This document shows positions 30,127 through 41,226 of a DNA stretch of 42,200 nucleotides, in pieces (position 1 is the first letter of the stretch; each line of letters begins with the position of its first letter). The DNA comes from an uncultured Clostridia bacterium (GTDB taxonomy: Bacteria; Bacillota; Clostridia; TANB77; CAG-508): the NCBI GenBank assembly GCA_944386165.1, contig CALXAA010000014.1:1-42200 (forward strand), in the 5' to 3' direction. The position numbers and the translations under genes are program-made. The notes under the pieces are model-generated. The model saw nothing but the letters and a program-made list of their open reading frames with translations, was not told where the DNA came from and did not search any database.

Positions 30127-33100
30127 TTGGAAATCAAAGATGTTAAATTCGGAAGAACAACCCGTAAAGATTTTTCAAAAGTTGGCGATTATATTGAAAT
30201 GCCAAATTTAATCAAAGTTCAAAAAGATTCTTATGACTGGTTTGTAGAAGAAGGACTAGGAGAAGTATTAAGAGACATTTCACCAATTGTAGACTACACA
30301 GGAAATTTAGTATTAGAATTCTTTGACTATTATATGGAAGACAAAACAAAATATACAGAAGAAGAAGCAAAAGAAAGAGATGCAACATATTCTACAAGAC
30401 TACATGTAAAAGTAAGACTAATAAACCGTGAATCTGGAGAAATAAAAGAACAAGAAATCTACTTAGGAGACTTTCCTCTAATGACAGAAAGTGGAACATT
30501 TATTATAAATGGTGCAGAAAGAGTTGTTGTAAGTCAGTTAGTACGTTCACCAGGATGTTACTATGATGAAATATTTGACACAAAAACAGGAAGGAAAACA
30601 TACACATCAACAATTATGCCATTAAGAGGAGCATGGCTTGAATATGAAACAGATGGAAATGACATGATGTGGGTACGTGTAGACAGAACAAGAAAAATTC
30701 CAATAACAACACTACTAAGAGCAATAGGGTTAGTATCAGATGACCAAATAAGATCATTATTTGGAGAAGAAACATTATTAGAGACAACAATACAAAAAGA
30801 CCCAATCAAAACAGGAGAAGATGCTTTAATAGAAATATACAAAAAACTAAGACCTGGAGAATTACCAACAGTAGAAGCTGCAAAAAGTTTATTTAATGGA
30901 TTATTCTTTGATAACAGAAGATATGACTTAGCAAAAGTAGGAAGATATAAATTCAACCAAAAATTAAGTTTATCAAATAGAATCAAAAATCAAGTAGCAT
31001 TTGAAGATATTGTAAACAAAGAAACAGGTGAAGTACTTGTTACATCAGGAGAAATCATTACACCAGAAGTAGCTGAAGAAATTCAAAATGCAGGAATAAA
31101 TGTAGTTGACATTAAATTTAATGAAAAAAGATTAAGAATAATAGGTAATGGAGTAGTAAATATTCATGCAGTATTACCAAATGTTGATTTAAGTAGTTTA
31201 CACATAAAAGAATATGTTAATTATGAAGTATTAAAAAATATAATGGATAATAGTTCAGACGAAGAATTAGTAACAATACTAAAACAAAGAATGGATGAAC
31301 TAGTTCCAAAATATATAACAACAGAAGACATGATTGCATCAGTAAATTTTTTACTAAATATGTATCATGGCTATGGAAAAGCAGACGATATAGACCATTT
31401 AGCAAATCGTAGAATCAGATGTGTAGGAGAACTATTACAAAATCAATTCAGAATTGGATTAGCAAGACTTGAGAGAGTAGTACGTGAAAGAATGACAATT
31501 CAGGATTTAGATGTTATAACACCACAAACATTAATTAACACAAAACCAATAACATCATCAATTAGAGAATTCTTTGGTAGTTCACAATTATCACAATTTA
31601 TGGATCAAACAAACCCACTTTCAGAACTAACACATAAAAGAAGAATTTCAGCATTAGGACCTGGAGGACTTTCAAGAGAAAGAGCTGGATTCGAAGTACG
31701 TGATATTCATTATACACATTATGGTAGACTATGTCCAATAGAATCACCAGAAGGACCAAATATAGGATTAATTTCAGCATTATCATCATTTGCAAATATA
31801 AATGAATATGGATTTATTGAAACACCATATAGAAAAATAGATCCAGAAACACATAGAGTAACAGATATTGTTGAATACATGAGTGCAGATGTAGAAGATA
31901 ATTATATGATTGCACAAGCATCAGAACCTATGAACGAAAATGGAGAATTTATTAATCAACGTGTACGTGTAAGACATAGAAATGAAATTATTGAGGTAGA
32001 CAAAGATTTAGTTCAATACATAGATGTATCACCAAAACAATTAGTATCAATAGCAGCTGCAATGATACCATTCTTGGAAAATGATGATGCAAAACGTTCT
32101 CTAATGGGTTCAAACATGCAACGTCAAGCAGTTCCATTAATGACATCAGAAGCACCAATAATAGCAACAGGTATAGAATACAGAGCTGCCAAAGACTCAG
32201 GAATATTAGTATTAGCAGAAGAAGACGGAATTGTAGAAAAAGTTACTGGTGATAGCATTACAATGAAATATGATAATGGAAAAACAGTAATTCATAAATT
32301 ACGTAAATTCAAGAGAACAAATGGTGGAACATGTATTAATCAAAGACCAATTGTTGTGAAAGGAGAAAAAGTTAAAAAAGGTGATGCACTAGCAGATGGA
32401 CCTGCAACAAAAGATGGAGAAATGGCACTAGGAAAAAATATGTTAGTTGCATTCTCTACATGGGAAGGTTACAACTACGAAGACGCTATTCTTTTAAATG
32501 AAAGACTAGTACAAGAAGATATATTTACATCAATTCATATTGAAGAATATGACTGCGAATGTCGTGATACAAAACTAGGTCCAGAAGAAATAACAAGAGA
32601 TATACCAAATATTGGTGATGATGCATTAAAAGACCTAGATGAAAATGGAATTATAAGAATAGGAGCAGAAGTAAGACCAGGAGATATATTAGTTGGAAAA
32701 GTTACTCCAAAAGGAGAAACAGATTTAACAGCAGAAGAAAGATTATTACGTGCAATATTTGGTGAAAAAGCAAGAGAAGTAAGAGATACTTCACTTCGTG
32801 TACCACATGGAGAAGCAGGAACAATAGTTGATGTAAAAATCTTTACAAGAGACAATTCAGAAGAATTAGGACCTGGAGTAAATCAAGTAATTAGATGTTA
32901 TATAGCAACAAAAAGAAAAATTTCAGTTGGAGACAAAATGGCTGGACGTCATGGTAATAAAGGTGTTATTTCTAGAATTTTACCAGCTGAAGATATGCCA
33001 TTCTTACCAGATGGAACACCAATAGATATATTATTAAACCCACTAGGAATTCCATCACGTATGAATTTAGGACAAATTCTTGAAGTTCACTTAGGTGCTG

Positions 33101-33867
33101 CAGCAAGAGCACTAGGATGGAAAGTATCTACACCTGTATTTGATGGAGCATCAGATCAAGAAATAGAAGAATTACTAAAAGAAGCAGGATTATCACCTGA
33201 TGGAAAACAAACACTATATGATGGAAGAACAGGAGAACCATTTGCAAGTCCAATCACAGTTGGAGTTATGTATATGTTAAAATTACATCACTTAGTAGAT
33301 GATAAAATACATGCTCGTTCTACAGGTCCATACTCATTAGTAACACAACAACCTTTAGGAGGAAAAGCACAATTTGGAGGACAACGTTTTGGAGAAATGG
33401 AAGTTTGGGCACTTGAAGCATATGGTGCAGCATATACATTACAAGAAATATTAACAATAAAATCAGATGATGTTGTAGGACGTGTTAAAGCATATGAAGC
33501 AATTGTAAAAGGTGAAAACATTCCAGAACCAGGAGTTCCAGAAAGCTTCAAAGTACTTGTAAAAGAATTACAAGCATTAGGATTAGATGTAAGACTATTC
33601 TCAGAAGACAATCAAGAACTTGAACTTAAAGAACACATTGATGAAGGTATAGATTATGAAGAAGTTGGAAAAGAAAAAATCCTTACAGAAGAAGATGTTT
33701 TAAATTTAGAAGATTTAGAAGACGGCTATAAAGAAGACGAGATGGTAGATGATGAAGAAGAAAGTGATGAGCTTTTTGATGAAGAAAATATTGATGACGA
33801 AGAAGATATTTATGATAGTGATTTAGCTGATGATAATCTTGACAATGATAAAGACATTATAGAATAA
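30127..33867 (+). CDS. rpoB: RNA polymerase subunit beta RpoB
   Basis: A 1246-aa core polymerase subunit. The rifampicin region [34 protein letters not shown] is wild type at the usual resistance positions (Asp, His, Ser intact). The catalytic region has [20 protein letters not shown] and [13 protein letters not shown], and the C-terminal part has [28 protein letters not shown]. After about residue 1190 comes a very acidic tail of about 50 residues, nearly all Asp/Glu. The start is TTG 30127 with AAGGAGTGA upstream. rplJ-rplL, the usual upstream genes, are missing and glmS lies divergently instead. Confidence 0.98.
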   Translation: MEIKDVKFGRTTRKDFSKVGDYIEMPNLIKVQKDSYDWFVEEGLGEVLRDISPIVDYTGNLVLEFFDYYMEDKTKYTEEEAKERDATYSTRLHVKVRLINRESGEIKEQEIYLGDFPLMTESGTFIINGAERVVVSQLVRSPGCYYDEIFDTKTGRKTYTSTIMPLRGAWLEYETDGNDMMWVRVDRTRKIPITTLLRAIGLVSDDQIRSLFGEETLLETTIQKDPIKTGEDALIEIYKKLRPGELPTVEAAKSLFNGLFFDNRRYDLAKVGRYKFNQKLSLSNRIKNQVAFEDIVNKETGEVLVTSGEIITPEVAEEIQNAGINVVDIKFNEKRLRIIGNGVVNIHAVLPNVDLSSLHIKEYVNYEVLKNIMDNSSDEELVTILKQRMDELVPKYITTEDMIASVNFLLNMYHGYGKADDIDHLANRRIRCVGELLQNQFRIGLARLERVVRERMTIQDLDVITPQTLINTKPITSSIREFFGSSQLSQFMDQTNPLSELTHKRRISALGPGGLSRERAGFEVRDIHYTHYGRLCPIESPEGPNIGLISALSSFANINEYGFIETPYRKIDPETHRVTDIVEYMSADVEDNYMIAQASEPMNENGEFINQRVRVRHRNEIIEVDKDLVQYIDVSPKQLVSIAAAMIPFLENDDAKRSLMGSNMQRQAVPLMTSEAPIIATGIEYRAAKDSGILVLAEEDGIVEKVTGDSITMKYDNGKTVIHKLRKFKRTNGGTCINQRPIVVKGEKVKKGDALADGPATKDGEMALGKNMLVAFSTWEGYNYEDAILLNERLVQEDIFTSIHIEEYDCECRDTKLGPEEITRDIPNIGDDALKDLDENGIIRIGAEVRPGDILVGKVTPKGETDLTAEERLLRAIFGEKAREVRDTSLRVPHGEAGTIVDVKIFTRDNSEELGPGVNQVIRCYIATKRKISVGDKMAGRHGNKGVISRILPAEDMPFLPDGTPIDILLNPLGIPSRMNLGQILEVHLGAAARALGWKVSTPVFDGASDQEIEELLKEAGLSPDGKQTLYDGRTGEPFASPITVGVMYMLKLHHLVDDKIHARSTGPYSLVTQQPLGGKAQFGGQRFGEMEVWALEAYGAAYTLQEILTIKSDDVVGRVKAYEAIVKGENIPEPGVPESFKVLVKELQALGLDVRLFSEDNQELELKEHIDEGIDYEEVGKEKILTEEDVLNLEDLEDGYKEDEMVDDEEESDELFDEENIDDEEDIYDSDLADDNLDNDKDIIE

Positions 33868-33885
33868 AAAATAATCAATTAAATA

Positions 33886-33957
33886 AATTTTCAAAAGCTC
33901 TTGTATGACATAAAATTTTGCAGGTGCAGTGGATATACAATGAGCTGTTTGAAAATT
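33886..33957 (+). promoter_or_regulatory. Long hairpin between rpoB and rpoC
   Basis: Arms 33886-33906 and 33935-33957 pair over 21 bp with two single-base bulges. The 28-base loop contains GCAGGTGCAG. No T-run follows, so it is not a terminator. It looks like a double-strand-specific RNase (RNase III) processing or stability element. Confidence 0.7.
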
Positions 33958-33994
33958 ACCCAAAAAAATTTAAGAAGGGGGACATCTAATAAAG

Positions 33995-36900
33995 ATGGAA
34001 GAAGACGAATTAGAGATATTTAATAAATTAAAAATAGGAATAGCATCAGATGAAAAAATAAGAGAATGGTCAAAAGGAGAAGTAAAAAAACCAGAGACAA
34101 TTAATTATAGAACACTAAAACCAGAAAAAGATGGTTTATTTTGCGAAAAAATATTTGGACCAGTTAAAGACTGGGAATGCCATTGTGGAAAATATAAGAG
34201 AGTAAGATATAAAGGAATAGTCTGTGATAGATGTGGTGTTGAAGTTACAAAATCAAAAGTAAGACGTGAGAGAATGGGGCACATAGAACTAGCAGCTCCA
34301 GTAGCACACATTTGGTATTTTAAAGGAATTCCAAGTAGAATAGCTTTAATGTTAGATATTTCGCCAAGAAATCTTGAAAAAGTTATATATTTTGCATCAT
34401 ATATAGTAACAGACAAAGGAACATCAGGATTAGAAAAATGCCAAATATTAACAGAAAAAGAATACCATGAAGCAGAAGAAAAATATGGAAAACAATCATT
34501 CAAAGCTGAAATGGGAGCTGAAGCAATTAGAAAATTATTAGAAGAAATAGATTTAAAAAAACTAACAGAACAAATAGAAAAAGATATTGAAAATGCAAGT
34601 GAACAAAGAAAAGCAAAACTAATAAAAAGACTAGATACAGTTGAAGCATTTTATCAATCAGGAAATAGACCTGAATGGATGGTAATGAATGTAGTACCAG
34701 TAATTCCACCAGACTTAAGACCAATGGTACAATTAGATGGTGGTAGATTTGCAACATCAGATTTAAATGATTTATATAGAAGAGTTATAAATAGAAATAA
34801 CAGATTAAAAAGACTACTTGAACTTGGTGCACCAGAAATAATTGTAAGAAATGAAAAAAGAATGTTACAAGAATCAGTAGATGCATTAATAGATAACTCA
34901 AGAAGAGGAAGACCTGTTACAGGAGCTGGAAACAGACCACTTAAATCTTTATCAGATTTATTAAAAGGAAAACAAGGAAGATTCCGTCAAAACCTATTAG
35001 GAAAAAGAGTTGACTATTCAGGACGTTCAGTAATAGTAGTAGGACCAGAATTAAAAATCTATCAATGTGGTCTACCAAAAGAAATGGCAATTGAATTATT
35101 CAAACCATTTGTTATGAAAGAATTAGTTGGAAGACATATAGCACATAATATAAAAAATGCAAAAAGAATGGTAGAAAGATTAAGTCCAGAAGTATGGGGG
35201 ATACTTGAAGATGTAATAAAAGATCACCCAGTAATGCTAAACAGAGCTCCAACACTACACAGATTAGGTATACAAGCATTTGAACCAGTTTTAGTAGAAG
35301 GTAGAGCAATAAAATTACATGCACTTGTATGTGAAGCATTTAATGCTGACTTTGACGGTGACCAAATGGCAGTACACTTACCATTAACACCAGAAGCACA
35401 AGCAGAATCAAGATATTTAATGATTGCAACAAATAACCTTTTGAAACCTCAAGATGGTAAACCAGTTGCTGTACCAAGACTAGACATGATTTTAGGAAGT
35501 TACTATTTAACAATGACATTAGATGGAGAATTAGGAGAAGGAAAATATTTTAAAGATCCTGATGAAGCATTACTTGCATACCAAAATGAAGCAGTATCAA
35601 TTCATGCAAAAATATTTGTAAGAATTACAAAAGAAATAGATGGAGTAATGAAATCTAAAAAGATCCAAACAAGTGTAGGAAGGATAATATTCAACCAAGG
35701 AATTCCACAAGATTTAGGATTTATTGATAGAAAAGAAGATCCATTCCAATATGAAATAGATTTCCCTGTTATGAAAAAATCAATGGGAACAATAATAGAA
35801 AGAACAATTGATAAACATGGATTAATAGAATCTGCTGAAGTAATAGATTATATTAAAGCACTTGGATTTAAATATTCAACACTTGCTGGTATAACATTCT
35901 CAGTTGCAGATGTTAAAGTTCCAGAAGCTAAAAAAGATATATTAGCAAATGCAGACCAAGAAGTAGAAAAAGTTAGAAAACAATATAGAAGAGGTTTAAT
36001 AACTGATGATGAAAGATATCAATCAATAGTAAATATTTGGGAAAAAGCAACAAATGATGTAAGTAAAGCAATGGAAGAAAACTTTGATGACTTAAACCCA
36101 ATATATATGATGGTAAAATCAGGAGCCCGTGGTAATATGAACCAATTAAGACAAATTGCTGGTATGAGAGGACTTATGGCAAGTACAACAGGTAAAGCAG
36201 TAGAAATACCAATTAGATCATGTTTCCGTGAAGGTCTAGATGCATTGGAATACTTTATATCATCACATGGTGCACGTAAAGGACTTTCAGATACAGCTTT
36301 AAGAACAGCAGACTCAGGATATTTAACAAGAAGACTTGTAGATGTATCACAAGATATAATAGTAAGAGAATATGATTGTGGAACAAAAGATGGATTAACA
36401 ATAGAAGATATTAAAGATGGAAATCAAATTGTTGAAGGATTACAAGAAAGACTTGAAGGAAGATTCCCATTAGACGATATTTTAGACCCTCAAACAAATG
36501 AAGTAATTGTAGACAAAAATACAATGATTAATAAAGATATTGCAAAACGTATAGTAGATGCAGGTATAACAAAAGTAGTAGTACGTTCTGTAATTGCTTG
36601 TAGAGGAAAACACGGTGTATGTCAAAAATGTTATGGAATGGGATTAGCAAGAAGAGACTTAGTATCAATTGGTGAATCTGTAGGTATTATAGCAGCTCAA
36701 TCAATTGGTGAACCTGGAACACAGCTTACAATGAGAACAATACATTCTGGTGGTGTAGCAGGTGTAGCAGACATCACACAAGGTCTTCCAAGAGTTGAAG
36801 AAATATTTGAAGCAAGAAAACCAAAGGGTGTTGCAGTAATAACAGAAATAGATGGAAAAGTAAAAATATCAGAATCAAAGAAAAAATTAGAAGTAATTGT

Positions 36901-37570
36901 TACATCTAAAGATGATTCTAGAACATATGTAATACCATTTGGATCAAAACTAAAAGTAAAAGATGGAGATGAAGTTAAAGCTGCAGATCCATTAATAGAA
37001 GGGTCAATAAACCCATCTGAAATATTAGCAATAAAAGGACCAGAAGGCGTTTACGAATATGTTATTTCAGAAATTCAAAAAGCATACAGAAATCAAGGTG
37101 TTGATATAAATGACAAACATATTGAAGTAATTGCAAGACAAATGCTTCGTAAAGTAAGAGTGGATGATGGAGGAGACACAGATATGTTCCCAGGATCATT
37201 AGTTGATATGTATGAATTTGAAGACAAGAATAAAGATGCCGTAGAACAAGGTAAACGTCCAGCTATAGGAAAGAGAGCATTATTAGGTATTACAAAAGCT
37301 TCTCTTGCAACAGACAGTTTCTTATCAGCAGCTTCATTCCAAGAAACAACAAGAGTATTAACAGAAGCTGCAATAAAAGGAAAAGAAGACAACTTAATTG
37401 GACTAAAAGAAAATGTTATAATTGGTAAATTAATTCCAGCAGGTACTGGTATGAAGAGATACCAAGAAATTAAAATTGAAGTTGAAGGAGAAGACGAACC
37501 AAAACAAGAAGAACAACAACAAGAAAATGAAGACAAAGAAAATAAAGAAGAAGTAAACGCTGAAGCATAA
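33995..37570 (+). CDS. rpoC: RNA polymerase subunit beta' RpoC
   Basis: A 1191-aa core subunit. The N-terminal zinc site is [23 protein letters not shown], the active-site magnesium motif NADFDGDQM is present, and the second zinc site is [13 protein letters not shown]. Bridge-helix and trigger-loop sequences ([20 protein letters not shown]) follow the expected order. The C-terminus is a Glu/Gln/Lys-rich tail. ATG 33995 follows a purine-rich AAGGGGGA site about 12 bases upstream. It is downstream of rpoB, 127 bases away, with the hairpin between. Confidence 0.98.
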   Translation: MEEDELEIFNKLKIGIASDEKIREWSKGEVKKPETINYRTLKPEKDGLFCEKIFGPVKDWECHCGKYKRVRYKGIVCDRCGVEVTKSKVRRERMGHIELAAPVAHIWYFKGIPSRIALMLDISPRNLEKVIYFASYIVTDKGTSGLEKCQILTEKEYHEAEEKYGKQSFKAEMGAEAIRKLLEEIDLKKLTEQIEKDIENASEQRKAKLIKRLDTVEAFYQSGNRPEWMVMNVVPVIPPDLRPMVQLDGGRFATSDLNDLYRRVINRNNRLKRLLELGAPEIIVRNEKRMLQESVDALIDNSRRGRPVTGAGNRPLKSLSDLLKGKQGRFRQNLLGKRVDYSGRSVIVVGPELKIYQCGLPKEMAIELFKPFVMKELVGRHIAHNIKNAKRMVERLSPEVWGILEDVIKDHPVMLNRAPTLHRLGIQAFEPVLVEGRAIKLHALVCEAFNADFDGDQMAVHLPLTPEAQAESRYLMIATNNLLKPQDGKPVAVPRLDMILGSYYLTMTLDGELGEGKYFKDPDEALLAYQNEAVSIHAKIFVRITKEIDGVMKSKKIQTSVGRIIFNQGIPQDLGFIDRKEDPFQYEIDFPVMKKSMGTIIERTIDKHGLIESAEVIDYIKALGFKYSTLAGITFSVADVKVPEAKKDILANADQEVEKVRKQYRRGLITDDERYQSIVNIWEKATNDVSKAMEENFDDLNPIYMMVKSGARGNMNQLRQIAGMRGLMASTTGKAVEIPIRSCFREGLDALEYFISSHGARKGLSDTALRTADSGYLTRRLVDVSQDIIVREYDCGTKDGLTIEDIKDGNQIVEGLQERLEGRFPLDDILDPQTNEVIVDKNTMINKDIAKRIVDAGITKVVVRSVIACRGKHGVCQKCYGMGLARRDLVSIGESVGIIAAQSIGEPGTQLTMRTIHSGGVAGVADITQGLPRVEEIFEARKPKGVAVITEIDGKVKISESKKKLEVIVTSKDDSRTYVIPFGSKLKVKDGDEVKAADPLIEGSINPSEILAIKGPEGVYEYVISEIQKAYRNQGVDINDKHIEVIARQMLRKVRVDDGGDTDMFPGSLVDMYEFEDKNKDAVEQGKRPAIGKRALLGITKASLATDSFLSAASFQETTRVLTEAAIKGKEDNLIGLKENVIIGKLIPAGTGMKRYQEIKIEVEGEDEPKQEEQQQENEDKENKEEVNAEA

Positions 37571-37600
37571 AAAAGATGGAATAAAATCCATCTTTTTTTA
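37570..37600. terminator. Bidirectional terminator of rpoC and pgsA
   Basis: AAAAAGATGGA and TCCATCTTTTT form an 11-bp stem with loop ATAAAA and T-runs in both directions. It overlaps the pgsA stop codon. Confidence 0.85.
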
Positions 37601-38161
37601 TTTAGAGTTAGAGAATGTATCTTGTACTTTTTGCTTAATTTTAAATTGTATAGCATACATAATAAGTGAAAAAATCGTTGAAAGTATAGCTAAATAATAT
37701 ATATATAAATCAAATCTAAAAGGTAAATTAATATGAAATTGATTTATTACAAGAGAACATACTATAGCTAAATAAAATAATGAAGTTGCAAGTTTTCCAT
37801 ACCATTTACTATAAACAACAACATCATCTTTTTTATAAAGGACAGAAGCAGTAATTACAATAGCACACTCCTTTACAAAAACAACAGCTAAAATCCACCA
37901 AGGTAATATATTCAAAATAGTTAATGCTAGTAATAAAGATAACTGTGTTAGTTTATCAGCAAGAGGATCGATTAATTTTCCAATATCTGAGATATAGTTA
38001 TATTTACGAGCAATATATCCATCTAAAATGTCTGTAAAAGCTGAAATTGTAAATATAACTATACCAACAAAATAGTGACGAGAAATTACTGAACCAAAAA
38101 TAAATGGTATTAATATAAATCTTATTATAGTTAACATATTTGGAATGTTTTCTTTTCTCAT
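37598..38161 (-). CDS. pgsA: Phosphatidylglycerophosphate synthase PgsA
   Basis: A 187-aa CDP-alcohol phosphatidyltransferase that joins CDP-diacylglycerol and glycerol-3-phosphate. It starts NIPNMLTIIRFILIPFIF and contains the catalytic motif DILDGYIARKYNYISDIGKLIDPLADK, which has the DG-AR-G-D-D pattern intact. Five or six membrane helices are seen. It lies 36 bases after clpE in the same direction with AGGAAGGA upstream, so they probably form an operon. Closely related CDP-alcohol transferases (cardiolipin or PgsA2 type) cannot be fully excluded. Confidence 0.9.
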   Translation of the reverse strand: MRKENIPNMLTIIRFILIPFIFGSVISRHYFVGIVIFTISAFTDILDGYIARKYNYISDIGKLIDPLADKLTQLSLLLALTILNILPWWILAVVFVKECAIVITASVLYKKDDVVVYSKWYGKLATSLFYLAIVCSLVINQFHINLPFRFDLYIYYLAILSTIFSLIMYAIQFKIKQKVQDTFSNSK

Positions 38162-38197
38162 ATTTATATAAATCCTTCCTAATTACAAGATGTCAAT

Positions 38198-40552
38198 TTA
38201 AAATACATTAATTTTCAATTCATCATTTTCAACATCAACAACAACTTTTTGACCATCTTTAACATCGCCTTTTAAAATCATCTCAGAAATTTCATCTTCA
38301 ATATATCTTTGAATAGCTCTTCTTAAAGGCCTTGCACCATATTTTAAATTAGTACCTTTAGACAATATAAATTCTTTAGCTGCTTCAGAAACTATTAAGG
38401 AAATATTTCTGTCATTTAAGGCCTTAATTGTATCTTTTAACATTAGATCTACAATTTGAAGAAGTTCGTCTTTTGTTAAAGGATCAAATACTATAATTTC
38501 ATCTATTCTATTTAAAAACTCTGGTCTAAAAACTTGTTTTAAGTTTTCTTCAATTTTATTATTATCAACAGTTCTCTTATCAAAACCTATTGAATTATTA
38601 TTTAAATTTGAACCTGCATTTGATGTCATAATAATAATTGTATTTTGAAAACTAACTACATTTCCTTGAGAATCAGTAAGTTTTCCATCATCTAAAACTT
38701 GTAACAAAATATTAAAAACATCTGAATGAGCTTTTTCAATTTCATCAAAAAGAATAATTGAATAAGGTTTTCTCTTTACTTTTTCTGTTAATTGACCAGC
38801 ATCATCATATCCTACATAACCTGGAGGTGCACCTATAAGTTTTGCTGTAGAATGACTTTCCATATATTCAGACATATCAACTCTAATTATAGAATCTTCT
38901 GAACCAAACATTTCATAAGCTAAACTTTTTGCAAGTTCAGTTTTTCCAACACCTGTAGGGCCGACAAATATGAAAGATGGTGGACGTTTTGTACTTTGAA
39001 GTCCTGCACGTTTTCTTCTAATTGCACGAGATACAGCACTTACTGCTTTATCTTGACCAATTACCCTTTTGTGAAGATTTGTTTCAAGATTTAACAACTT
39101 TTGTGTTTCGGCTTCAGTTATTTTTTTTACTGGAATTTTAGTCCAATTTTCAATAACTTGAGCAACATCTTGAATTGTTAAATATTTTGGTTGAATTATA
39201 CTATTTAAATGATCAATTTCCTCAATTAATTGACATTCTTTTGTTTTTAAATCAGCAGCTTTTTGATAATCCTCTGTAGAGTCAGCTAAGGCAGCATCTT
39301 CTTTTTGAGCTTGAACTTTTGCAAGTTCTTGTTTTAACATTTCTAATCTAAACAATTCTTTATTTTCAAGATTAATTCTAGAACATGCTTCATCTAATAT
39401 ATCAATTGCTTTATCTGGTAAAAATCTATCATGAATGTATTTTTCAGACATAATAACAGTTTGTTTAATAACATCATTAGAAATTTTTACTTTATGATAA
39501 TCTTCATAATATTTTTTAATACCTGTTAAAATTGAAATGGTATCATCAATATTTGGTTCTTCAACTAAAACTTGTTGAAATCTTCTTTCTAATGCAGAAT
39601 CTTTTTCAATATATTTTCTATATTCTCTTAATGTTGTAGTACCAATTAATTGAATTTCACCATTTGCAAGAGATGGTTTTAAAATATTTGCAGCATTCAT
39701 TGAATGTTCTCCATCACCAGCACCAATAATATTGTGAATTTCGTCTATTACTAAAATTATATTTTTTAGTTCTTTACATTCATCTATAATTCCCTTCATA
39801 CGAGCTTCAAACTGACCTCTAAATTGAGTACCAGCAATAACAGCTGTCATATCTAATAAATAAACTTCTTTATTTAAAAGCTTAGCAGGAACATTATTAT
39901 TAGCAATTTTAATAGCTAATCCTTGAGCAATTGCAGTTTTACCAACACCAGGTTCACCTATTAAACATGGGTTATTTTTTGTACGTCTATTTAAAATTTG
40001 AATTACTCTTTGAATTTCTTTATCACGTCCAATAACCATATCAAGCTCATTATTTTTAGCCTTTAAAGTTAAATTAGTTCCAAAAGTATCAAGAAATTTC
40101 TTTTTCTTTTTAGCCTTTTTTTGCTCAACTTTTACTTTTTGTCTTCCATTATTTGAAGAATTATCTTCCTCTGAATTCTTTGAATTTTTTGGTACAAAAT
40201 TTGCAAAAATAGAGCCAATAGGAATGCCCATAGCAATACCTTCTGAAGAATTTTCATCATCTAAATCATCTTCAGCATTCTCAAAGTTATCTAAATCTAC
40301 ACTTTCAATATTATCTAATTTCAAATTTGAAGATAAATCTTTAAATAAAGATTCTAATTGTTTAGACATATTATTCATATCTATATTATTAACTGAATTA
40401 GAATTATTTGGGTTAGCATTTGTATTTTCAGGAACATCTAATCCACGTTTTTTTGCACATTCTTTACATAGCCCCTCCATAGAAGAAACGCCATTTTCTA
40501 TTTTGTTTATAAATACTACTGCTGTATTTTTTTTACATTGTGAACATATCAT
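38198..40552 (-). CDS. clpE: ClpE-like Clp ATPase with N-terminal zinc finger
   Basis: A 784-aa AAA+ unfoldase for ClpP. The N-terminus has a zinc finger (MICSQCKKNTA ... LCKECAKKRG) in place of the paired Clp_N repeats of ClpC. A low-complexity Asn/Ser/Asp and Lys-rich linker covers about 45-150. The first AAA domain has GEPGVGKTAIAQG and IDEIHNIIGAGD. A UVR-like coiled coil (TEDYQKAADLKTKECQLIEEID) follows. The second AAA domain has GPTGVGKTELAKS and ILFDEIEKAHSDVFNI, and the D2 C-terminal domain follows. Length exceeds B. subtilis ClpE (699 aa) because of the linker. No CtsR-type heptad repeat is visible near the promoter. Confidence 0.88.
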   Translation of the reverse strand: MICSQCKKNTAVVFINKIENGVSSMEGLCKECAKKRGLDVPENTNANPNNSNSVNNIDMNNMSKQLESLFKDLSSNLKLDNIESVDLDNFENAEDDLDDENSSEGIAMGIPIGSIFANFVPKNSKNSEEDNSSNNGRQKVKVEQKKAKKKKKFLDTFGTNLTLKAKNNELDMVIGRDKEIQRVIQILNRRTKNNPCLIGEPGVGKTAIAQGLAIKIANNNVPAKLLNKEVYLLDMTAVIAGTQFRGQFEARMKGIIDECKELKNIILVIDEIHNIIGAGDGEHSMNAANILKPSLANGEIQLIGTTTLREYRKYIEKDSALERRFQQVLVEEPNIDDTISILTGIKKYYEDYHKVKISNDVIKQTVIMSEKYIHDRFLPDKAIDILDEACSRINLENKELFRLEMLKQELAKVQAQKEDAALADSTEDYQKAADLKTKECQLIEEIDHLNSIIQPKYLTIQDVAQVIENWTKIPVKKITEAETQKLLNLETNLHKRVIGQDKAVSAVSRAIRRKRAGLQSTKRPPSFIFVGPTGVGKTELAKSLAYEMFGSEDSIIRVDMSEYMESHSTAKLIGAPPGYVGYDDAGQLTEKVKRKPYSIILFDEIEKAHSDVFNILLQVLDDGKLTDSQGNVVSFQNTIIIMTSNAGSNLNNNSIGFDKRTVDNNKIEENLKQVFRPEFLNRIDEIIVFDPLTKDELLQIVDLMLKDTIKALNDRNISLIVSEAAKEFILSKGTNLKYGARPLRRAIQRYIEDEISEMILKGDVKDGQKVVVDVENDELKINVF

Positions 40553-40597
40553 ATATTATTATTCCTCTTTTCCTCTTATAATATTTAAATATTATAT

Positions 40598-40626
40598 ATT
40601 CTACATTAATTTTTCCAAATAGTCAA
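40598..40626 (-). promoter_or_regulatory. Sigma-A promoter of clpE-pgsA
   Basis: Minus strand: TTGACT (40626-40621), 17 bp, TAGAAT (40603-40598). Confidence 0.65.
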
Positions 40627-40646
40627 GAGAAAATACATTTTAGGAC

Positions 40647-40675
40647 TAGACAAAGGAAAAAAAATATGCTATATT
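40647..40675 (+). promoter_or_regulatory. Promoter of tRNA-Leu
   Basis: TAGACA (40647-40652), 17 bp, TATATT (40670-40675), ten bases before the tRNA. Confidence 0.65.
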
Positions 40676-40684
40676 ATTTAATAT

Positions 40685-40767
40685 GCTGATGTGGCGGAAC
40701 TGGCAGACGCACTGGACTCAAAATCCAGCGGGAAACCATGTGGGTTCGAGTCCCACCATCAGCACCA
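40685..40767 (+). tRNA. tRNA-Leu (CAA)
   Basis: An 83-nt type II tRNA with a long variable arm (CGGGAAACCATG region) and encoded CCA. Acceptor GCTGATG/CATCAGC, anticodon stem CTGGA/TCCAG, loop CTCAAAA giving anticodon CAA, T arm GTGGG-TTCGAGT-CCCAC. Confidence 0.96.
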
Positions 40768-40775
40768 ATGACGTT

Positions 40776-40798
40776 TCTGTTCGAACTAATAGAACAGA
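40776..40798 (+). terminator. Hairpin after tRNA-Leu
   Basis: TCTGTTC (40776-40782) pairs with GAACAGA (40792-40798). No T-run follows, so it may serve 3'-end maturation or weak termination only. Confidence 0.35.
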
Positions 40799-40866
40799 TA
40801 GATACAAATATCATTCAGAAATGGATGAAATTTTTTTGTTGTAAAAAATTATCTCAATAAATTTTA

Positions 40867-40953
40867 TTGCCTCGTAGAGCACTGAGTTTTGATATAATGT
40901 CAAAACTCATAGGGGGTTAGTTAGGAGTTATGACAAGGTCAAAGTCCTGTGCT
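40867..40953 (+). promoter_or_regulatory. Palindrome around a -10 box, candidate operator or structured RNA
   Basis: TGAGTTTTGA (40883-40892) and TCAAAACTCA (40900-40909) are perfect complements, and the 7-base loop contains TATAAT (40893-40898). A TTGCCT lies 20 bp upstream. AGCAC (40878-40882) also pairs with GTGCT (40949-40953), and AACTC (40904-40908) could instead pair with GAGTT (40925-40929). It may be a repressor operator over a promoter, or a switching RNA. It matches no riboswitch class I know. Confidence 0.45.
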
Positions 40954-40982
40954 ATGAAGAACATTCAAGGAGTTAAAAAGTT

Positions 40983-41021
40983 ATGAAAGAAAATAAAGTT
41001 GAGAATGTTTGTAATGGCTAG
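40983..41021 (+). CDS. Possible 12-codon leader peptide
   Basis: ATG through TAG encodes MKENKVENVCNG. AAGGAG (40968-40973 region) lies about ten bases upstream, which is a good ribosome site in a region with no other gene. A terminator-like stem begins directly after its stop codon, as in attenuation leaders. The amino acids show no run of a single type that would suggest the controlling tRNA. It may be a chance ORF. Confidence 0.35.
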   Translation: MKENKVENVCNG

Positions 41022-41075
41022 AATAAAGCAAATGGAGCAATTTGAAAAGAATAAGGTCGCTTTATTTCTATTTAA
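41022..41075 (+). terminator. Terminator-like hairpin after the mini-ORF
   Basis: AATAAAGC (41022-41029) pairs with GCTTTATT (41059-41066), followed by TCTATTTAA. The loop is long (29 bases), so termination would be weak. Confidence 0.45.
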
Positions 41076-41163
41076 TGCAATAAATTCATAATTTATCAGT
41101 TCTTGCGATAATTGAATTTGACAATTTTATAAAGAATTACAGGCAATTGTTTTAGAATATAGC

Positions 41164-41192
41164 TTGAATAATAATATATTTAATTGTATAAT
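41164..41192 (+). promoter_or_regulatory. Sigma-A promoter of the reductase gene
   Basis: TTGAAT (41164-41169), 17 bp, TATAAT (41187-41192), 34 bases before the start codon. Confidence 0.75.
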
Positions 41193-41226
41193 AAAGTCAA
41201 ATTAAGTATTGAAGGGAGTTAATCAA

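Noticed and set aside
40553..40640. CtsR operator before clpE
   Set aside because: No tandem GGTCAAA-type heptads occur around the promoter.
40768..41226. FMN or tetrahydrofolate riboswitch before the RibD-C/DHFR-like gene
   Set aside because: None of the conserved core motifs of either class can be found, and the gene has its own promoter downstream of the structured region.
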